From Dendrophyllia cribrosa (taxonomy: Eukaryota > Cnidaria > Anthozoa > Scleractinia > Dendrophylliidae), in the NCBI GenBank assembly GCA_024195265.1, contig JAJLRJ010000010.1, positions 24,509,181 to 24,573,180 of the forward strand: a stretch of DNA of 64,000 bases. The letters run 5' to 3'. The notes under the pieces are model-generated. The model did not search any database. It was not told the origin of the DNA and was given only the letters and a program-made list of their open reading frames with translations. Shown here piece by piece: positions 58,289 through 64,000 of the stretch; position 1 is the first letter of the stretch; each line of letters opens with the position of its first letter. The translations under genes and the position numbers were made by a program.

Positions 58289-60841
58289 ATGGCGGAGAGG
58301 AGTGATCTTGATAAAGCGGTAAGCACTGTGTGCTCCAAGTTTAAGATCTCTCGCTTGAATCTATTCCAGATGAAAGTAATTTCCGAATTTGTAAAGGGAA
58401 AAAGCGATATATTCGTTAATTTACCGACTGGCTACGGTAAATCGCTTGTATATCAAGCTTTGCCTTCAATCTTCGATAGTCTCACCGATTCTTTGGGTCA
58501 CGTTGTGGTCGTTGTGTCTCCTCTTATACATTTGATGAGGGACCAAGTCCAATCATTACGAAGTATTGGCATATCCGCCGCTAGTCTGAGCGATTTGGAG
58601 TTAGGAGAGGCGGAAAAAGTGGAAAAAGCAGGCTTTTCGGTTGTGTTTGGCTCTCCAGAGTCTTGGCTGAAAAACGAACGATGGAGGGAGGTTTTGTTAA
58701 GTCCCATCTACGCGGAAAAGTTATGTTGCATTGCAGTTGACGAGGCTCATGTTATAAAGCAATGGTAAGTTCTCGCTGACTGAAGAACGATTAGAAAGAA
58801 TTTCGTTTGTATTGAGGTGTTCGAGTTTAAGATCCTTGATTGAAAAGTTAAACAGTTGAAGCTCATCAACTGCAATTTGGAATTTGTACGTGTACAATTG
58901 TAAATTATAAATCTATAAATTCAGTTTGCTTAGTATTATATAATGTCAAAGTCCAAGCTTACTCAAATACACAGCACATAACCAGAATAATACACATAGT
59001 ATACTAAGCAAAAGACTAATAATCATAATCACAAATAGTTTGAGCAAATGTATGTATTTTTTTCAAATTTTAATCGTTTCTAGAAAGATATAAAGTACTA
59101 ATTTTGGCAAGATTTCCGTATAACCCCGTACTGAATCATGCATACAATTTTGTAAGTCTTGTTCTGTTTGTGCATGTATGAAGGATAGTATTTCCCTAAT
59201 TTTTTATACCAGGTAAGAGTATTATCTGAAATTCCCAGTTTCAATCTCACCTGCATTATGATTCATCTGTGTATAGGCAGTCATGCACAGGAGACAAAAC
59301 AGGTTTTTGGTGAATATTTATTATTTCACAGACATATTTGCACTGCAGTTCTCTCAAGGCATCCATAATTTACTAAAATAGCTGGTATAATAATTTTGGC
59401 TGCCAACATTCATTTTGCCTACCTTCTTCTCAGGGGAACATCTACAAATAACAAGATGGCAGCCTTTCGTTCAGTGTATGCAGACTTACATGAACTGAGA
59501 ACTCTTGCTCCATCAGTGAAAATGATGGCTCTTACTGCAACAGCCATAGAAGAAACAAAAAAGACCATCATCGATGTTCTTAGAATGACAAATGTGTGTG
59601 AAGTTGCTGAAAGTCCGAACAAAGGCAACATAACCTATGTTGTAAGTTACATGCCCAATGATAGTGAGGTTCAGGACTACTTCAATTGGATTGTTGAAGA
59701 GATTAAACAAGGAAGTTCTGAGAAAACAATCATTTATTGTCAGACCATAAAACAGTGCTCACTTATTTATGGCACGCTAAAATCAATGCTAGGTCAGTGC
59801 ATGTACGAAACAAGTTCTAAATGCCCTGTCTTAGAGATGCTACACTCGTGCACACCAGATGACAATAAAGAAGCAGTATTAAAATCATTTGGCAAAGAAG
59901 ATGGACCCATCCTAGTTCTGGTTGCTACTATAGCATTTGGGATGGGGGTTGATTGCAAAGGTGTACACAGAACTATTCATTTTGGACCTTCAAAAAATGT
60001 GGAGGCATTTATCCAGGAGACGGGACGTGCTGGGCGTGATGGCAAGGCAAGTTTTTCCTATCTAGTTTACAAAGGTTTGATGCTAAATCATGTTGAGAGG
60101 GACATTAAGGAGTACATCAAAACAAAAGACTGCAGAAGAAAAACTCTACTTAAACATTTTGGGATTAAGGATTTTAAAATTCCTGGTCCCCTTCACACTT
60201 GCTGTGATAATTGTGCCAATATATGTAATTGCAACACTGAAGAATGCTGTAATTACACTTTGTTTGTGGTTGATGACAATGTTCCTCTTGATTCCCGCCC
60301 ATTACAACAGAAAAGGCAAGTCAGCGACTCACAGAGAAAACATGTGAAAAGTGAATTAATTAAGTACCGCAAGTCACTTGTTATAAAATTGATTAGAAAG
60401 TCTGCCCATGGTCATGTGAAGAGCTTAACAAATTTGCATACTCTACTTTGTTTTTCTGAGATACAGATTGAACAAGTTGTCAGTAACTGTGAGACAATCT
60501 TTTGTTTAGAGGATGTCATGAAAACTGTTGAAATCTGGGACATGTGTCATGCGAAAACAATTCTGAATGTGCTACAGCATGTTTTTGGTCATATTGCCAC
60601 AAGTGTTGACAATATAGCAAATGGTACAGAGGGTGAGAGCAATGACGAACTTGATGATGATGAATTACTTGGGGAGTGGGCTGCACTTGCTGAAGATGAG
60701 GAGCTCTTGAATCTGCTGACAGACAGCTTTTCTTTTTCTGAAATGGACAGCACCTATCAGGATGCAACACAGCAATCAATGGATTATTCTGATGTATCTC
60801 CAGTGGCCCTTGCATCACTAAAAAATGTAAACATTGACTAA
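58289..60841 (+). CDS. RecQ-family DNA helicase, two exons (58289-58764, 59434-60841)
   Basis: A superfamily 2 ATP-dependent 3'-5' helicase. Exon 1 carries the Q-motif region (NLFQMKVI), Walker A LPTGYGKS, motif Ia VSPLIHLMRDQV and DEAH. Exon 2 carries motif III ALTATA, motif IV KTIIYCQT, motif V ATIAFGMGVD and motif VI QETGRAGRDG. A RecQ zinc-binding cysteine cluster follows (CRRKTLLKHFG, then HTCCDNCANIC). The C-terminal tail is acidic (DELDDDELLGEW); no winged-helix or HRDC domain was recognised. The intron has donor GTAAGT at 58765 and acceptor CTTCTTCTCAG ending 59433. Joined exons total 1,884 nt, exactly 628 codons with stop, and splicing completes the Trp of KQW-GTSTNNK. It looks intact. 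It converges on the DUF6589-type gene 847 bp away. Tail architecture suits a cnidarian RecQ-like multigene family more than a classic BLM/WRN orthologue. Confidence 0.9.
58765..59433 (+). other. Intron of the RecQ-like gene
   Basis: GTAAGT donor, pyrimidine-rich CAG acceptor. It contains one end (AAGATTTCCGTATAACCCC, 59110) of the MITE family seen at 8063-8199. Confidence 0.85.
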
Positions 60842-61487
60842 AAATATTCTTATACAAAGTATTTATTTCATTTGTTTGTGACATGGGCACTATGGGACTA
60901 CCCATAGAAAGTAACGAGGATGCTTAAGTCAAGAAAGCAGGTGAAATTACAAGTCAAGACTGCTTCTCATAATAGTATTATTGATTATTTATGCCATGTT
61001 TTGGTTATCAACTTCTGTGATTTAATAATCATTATTGTTTCTCACTTGATTTAAAAGTGGATATAAAGATAGGTCATGGTACTTTTTAGCAGTTTCCCAT
61101 TCCATTTTATCATCACATGAGTTAACAGATTATTAATTTAACAGAACACAAGTTTGAACAAGGTCATTGTATTGCCAGAAAATATGCATACCTCTAGTGA
61201 ATGGTTTGTTCTCACATACACATCAGGAAACCTGTGAATGTATATTTTTCATGCTAAAAAGTAGCCTTTGAAAACAAATCTCTTTAAAATGACCTACATT
61301 GCAAAGGTTATGATATTATCTGGCATTGCACAATGCCTTGTTTGCCGACATCCGTACATTTATTTGTGTTGGTACTCATGTTTATTATTTAAACTGAACA
61401 CTTAAGGGGTCTATGATTTATTTATAAACCATAATAAATATCTAAAATGAGACAAACACTAACCCTGTGGTCAAAATCCCCCTGTCT

Positions 61488-61519
<32 letters not shown>

Positions 61520-61688
61520 AAAAACCCAATAAAATTAGAATCATTAGAATGAGATTTCCTATCAATTGCACCCTTAAACATTGTGTTACATTGCAAAGTT
61601 CCACACAAAGTTCCACACATAGTGAATAGCTAGCTGAATTAATAGTTGCCATGTGAGGAAGAGGGGAATTTATCGCCCCAAAAAAGTG
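60842..61688. other. Convergent intergenic space
   Basis: Shared 3' flank of the two converging genes. Contains a C run at 61489-61514. No RNA gene or mobile end was identified. Confidence 0.5.
61489..61514. repeat. Poly-C tract
   Basis: C run of about 26 followed by an A run. Confidence 0.9.
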
Positions 61689-62926
61689 TCATCTTGCCCT
61701 TAAACCATTTTGCATGTTCCTCTTGTGTTTGTTGATCCATTTGAACATTGATGACATGTCAAGGCTTCTAAAGCGATCCCTCTCAAAGCCCCTGAAACAG
61801 ACATAGCTTCTTGAGTCACGCTGTTGAAAAATTAAGTTGGAAACACACTTGTCCAGCAGGACAGAAAGATCTCTCTCCAATGACCTCTGAGCATGTTGAC
61901 TTGAGCCAGCGGCTCGGCAGATACTGCAGTCCATGTTCTCAAGAATAGTCCTGGTTCTGCGCTCAGCCTTGCAAATTCTTGACACTGCATTTTCTGAAAG
62001 ATTTGGGCCAAGTTGTTTTGAACCCGTTTTAACGAAGTTGTTGCTGTGCTCTACATCCTGGTCTAAAGCAATATTTTTACCAGGTTTGCCACTGTTGTTG
62101 ACTGTCCTGTTCCAAGTAAAGCGCTCTGCATCTCTAGGACTAAGCATTGCATTCACAAGAAAAGACTGATATAAACACTCAAGTGCATATTTTGTACTGT
62201 GTGTTCCATCAGCCCGACAGTAGAGGAGCAAATACTTGTACTGTCGCATCATTCTTCCACCATCACCCTCTGCAATGGCATCCAAAAAATTCATGAGAAT
62301 AAACCATCTGTCAACAGGGAACAGTTATAATTGTACACATCGTCTGACTTGACATCTTGTTGAGTAGGTAAAGACTCATCTGAACTGGGTTTGTCAGCCG
62401 ACGGTTCGGCCTGATTGGTTGGAACATCAGGAGGTGGATTGTAGGTCAATTCGTGCCCCCTCCTACTTCTTCCATCATATTGGAATGAATAGTTACAGCC
62501 AGGGAACCTGCAGGGAAATCTACCATCTTCTGTTAGTTGCCGGCTGTTGATTACATCCTCTTTTTCCTGTGCAGTAAGAATGTTGCTGACAAGGTGGTCG
62601 ACAGAGGATTGATCAAATACAAGGGAATCAACAATCATTGCTGCCACCTGGTGCAGATACTGAAGCTTGGCAAGGTTGGTCATGTTCTTAAGACCTGAAG
62701 GGATGGGGCATTTTGATGGTTGACTGGACTTTGATTCCATTCCCAGAATCTCCATTGCTGCAGCTATGACCCTGGACTGCATGACAAGAAGAAAGAAATC
62801 TCTGTCTGCACGATATGCTTTAGCAGGATCAGCAGTGACATTTCTGCGGTTGATAGTGGTCCTGTCAGCATAAAGTGTACACAAGTCACCATCACTCTTT
62901 GCTGAGAAGAATCTCTTGAAGATCAG
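61689..62926 (-). pseudogene. DUF6589-family protein, main exon, one-base frameshift
   Basis: The minus exon starts after acceptor CTTTACTTAG (plus 62927-62936) with LIFKRFFSAKSDGDLCTLYA, then INRRNVTADPAKAYRADRDF and SRVIAAAMEILGM. A zinc-finger-like block GRFPCRFPGCNYSFQYDG follows with SRRGHELTY, where the expected second His is Tyr. After a shift at about 62291-62294 it reads MNFLDAIAEGDGGRMMRQYK, STKYALECLYQSFLVNAML, RFTWNRTVNN and DQDVEHSNNFVK. I recognise this layout from the DUF6589 family; function is unknown. The exon is 1,238 nt; one missing base would give 413 codons, so a single-base deletion or sequencing error explains the break. The stop at 61689-61691 faces the RecQ gene. Confidence 0.7.
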
Positions 62927-63087
62927 CTAAGTAAAGAAAAAAAGTCTTAAGTTTATCAACACTGAAACAGCATCTTTTAAAAGTCAACTATTGACTCAGG
63001 CATTGAACATTAACTGGATTAATCAGAAACTGTTAGTGCAAACTAAATTAACTTGAAGGCAAAAAATGAGGGTCAGTACAAAATGTG

Positions 63088-63190
63088 GACCCCCCATTCT
63101 GGACCCCTGCTTTTGGACCCCATCTGGACCCCCATCTGGACCCCTTTCTGGACCCCAGATGGACCCTCATATGGACCCCCATCTGGACCC
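63088..63190. repeat. Minisatellite of TGGACCCCCATC units
   Basis: About eight copies of CTGGACCCCCAT-like units, 11-14 bp each, in the presumed intron of the minus-strand gene. Two more units lie at 63418-63440. Confidence 0.85.
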
Positions 63191-63650
63191 CCTTTTTTTC
63201 TTCTTCCAGGAAATGGTCAAATGACAGTTTTGAATTAATACACATATGTGCGAAGTAGGAAAAAATGTAAAATAATATATTAAAATTGAAATGAACAGAA
63301 GATAAATTAAATCAACTGACCACTGGAATAGGAACTGAAGAGCGCTATAAAAATTTACGACATATTTCCCGCCTTTATGATTGCACCATCAGCTCTTTAC
63401 AAAAATGTAATTACCGCTGACCCCCTTCTGGACCCCCTCTTTTCTTCCAGGAAATGGTCAAATAACAGTTTTGAATTAATTAAAACGTGTGCGAAGTAGG
63501 AAAAAATGTAAAAACAAAGTAATATTAAAACTGAAATAAATAGTAGATAAAACAACTCGGCAACTGGAAAAGGAACTGAAGAGCGCAATAAAAAAATTAC
63601 AACATATTTCCCGCCTTAACGATTGCACCATCAGCTCTTTACATAACTAC
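63180..63650. repeat. Tandem duplication of about 240 bp
   Basis: Blocks 63180-63415 and 63425-63650 share TTCTTCCAGGAAATGGTCAA, GTGCGAAGTAGGAAAAAATG, GAACTGAAGAGCGC and ATTGCACCATCAGCTCTTTA. Confidence 0.88.
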
Positions 63651-63766
63651 CGCTGATCAATTCTTACCTGGCTGTTAAAATGGAAGTGAGTGTTTTTCAG
63701 GTTTCTTTATTATTTTATGTAGAATCTGCTCTTTTCGGAGACCATCGTTAAATAATAATGACATAC

Positions 63767-63826
63767 CGTGAAAAGAAAGTCTACAGCTGCTTGCAAAAGC
63801 CATATTTTCTGCTCTGTCGAACGCAT
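63767..63826 (-). CDS. Candidate first exon of the DUF6589-type gene
   Basis: The minus strand reads ATG at 63826 and 20 codons (MRSTEQKIWLLQAAVDFLFT) to a donor GTATGT at plus 63766-63761. The phase matches the main exon exactly (phase 0). The frame is open upstream to a TGA, so an earlier start or a longer exon is possible. Support is splice-site and phase only. Confidence 0.4.
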
Positions 63827-64000
63827 TTTAGCTTGGTTCAACAGATTTGCAACACAATGTGCTCTTGTCACGTTTCACTTTCCGTTTATAATACATGTCA
63901 TGCTACACTATTTCCACTCAGTGTTTCATTCTGTTGAAACACTGATGACATTAATGTCATTACAGGATTTAACAAAGAATGGGCGGTTAGAACCTCTTGC

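Overview
The window looks like non-bacterial, AT-rich, intron-containing animal DNA, most likely from an anthozoan cnidarian such as a stony coral. The evidence is spliced genes with canonical GT/AG sites, a class C G-protein-coupled receptor, Penelope-like (GIY-YIG) retroelement pieces, a LINE tail, THAP and Tc1/mariner transposase scraps, and many short terminal-inverted-repeat elements. The species call is an inference from family resemblance, not a database result. Host genes are few; most of the window is mobile DNA inserted into other mobile DNA.

Layout. 0-3 kb: a long minus-strand open frame running off the left edge. It encodes a protein with serine at nearly every second residue, built from 36-bp (12-residue) units in a 540-bp higher-order repeat. 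3-8 kb: a Penelope-like remnant with hammerhead-like motifs, a TTAA-flanked element, a TA-flanked mariner-like element and a 1.3-kb palindrome. 8.7-11.2 kb: an element with roughly 400-bp inverted ends and a perfect 10-bp target duplication. 11.9-16.6 kb: a nearly identical 2.39-kb tandem duplication. 19-25 kb: further elements with a THAP scrap and a mariner helix-turn-helix scrap. 29-30.6 kb: a second long palindrome. 31.3-32.3 kb: a Penelope C-terminus with a GIY-YIG domain. 32.5-34.4 kb: a Kolobok-like TTAA element. 34.9-37.5 kb: an old duplication with one strongly conserved core. 39-44.2 kb: a set of insertions nested several levels deep in a large palindrome. 45.7-47.1 kb: a LINE 3' end and a SAP-like fragment.

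48.3-51.0 kb holds a metabotropic-glutamate-type receptor on one uninterrupted stretch, broken by three small frameshifts. 58.3-60.8 kb holds an apparently intact two-exon RecQ-family helicase whose 627-codon frame is restored exactly by one canonical intron. Facing it tail to tail (61.7-62.9 kb, minus, probably with a first exon at 63.8 kb) is a gene of the family I recognise as DUF6589, with a one-base frameshift and a degenerate zinc finger.

The genes do not form a pathway. The RecQ/DUF6589 pair is the only arrangement hinting at a functional or mobile unit. The serine-alternating protein is the strongest candidate for undescribed host biology.
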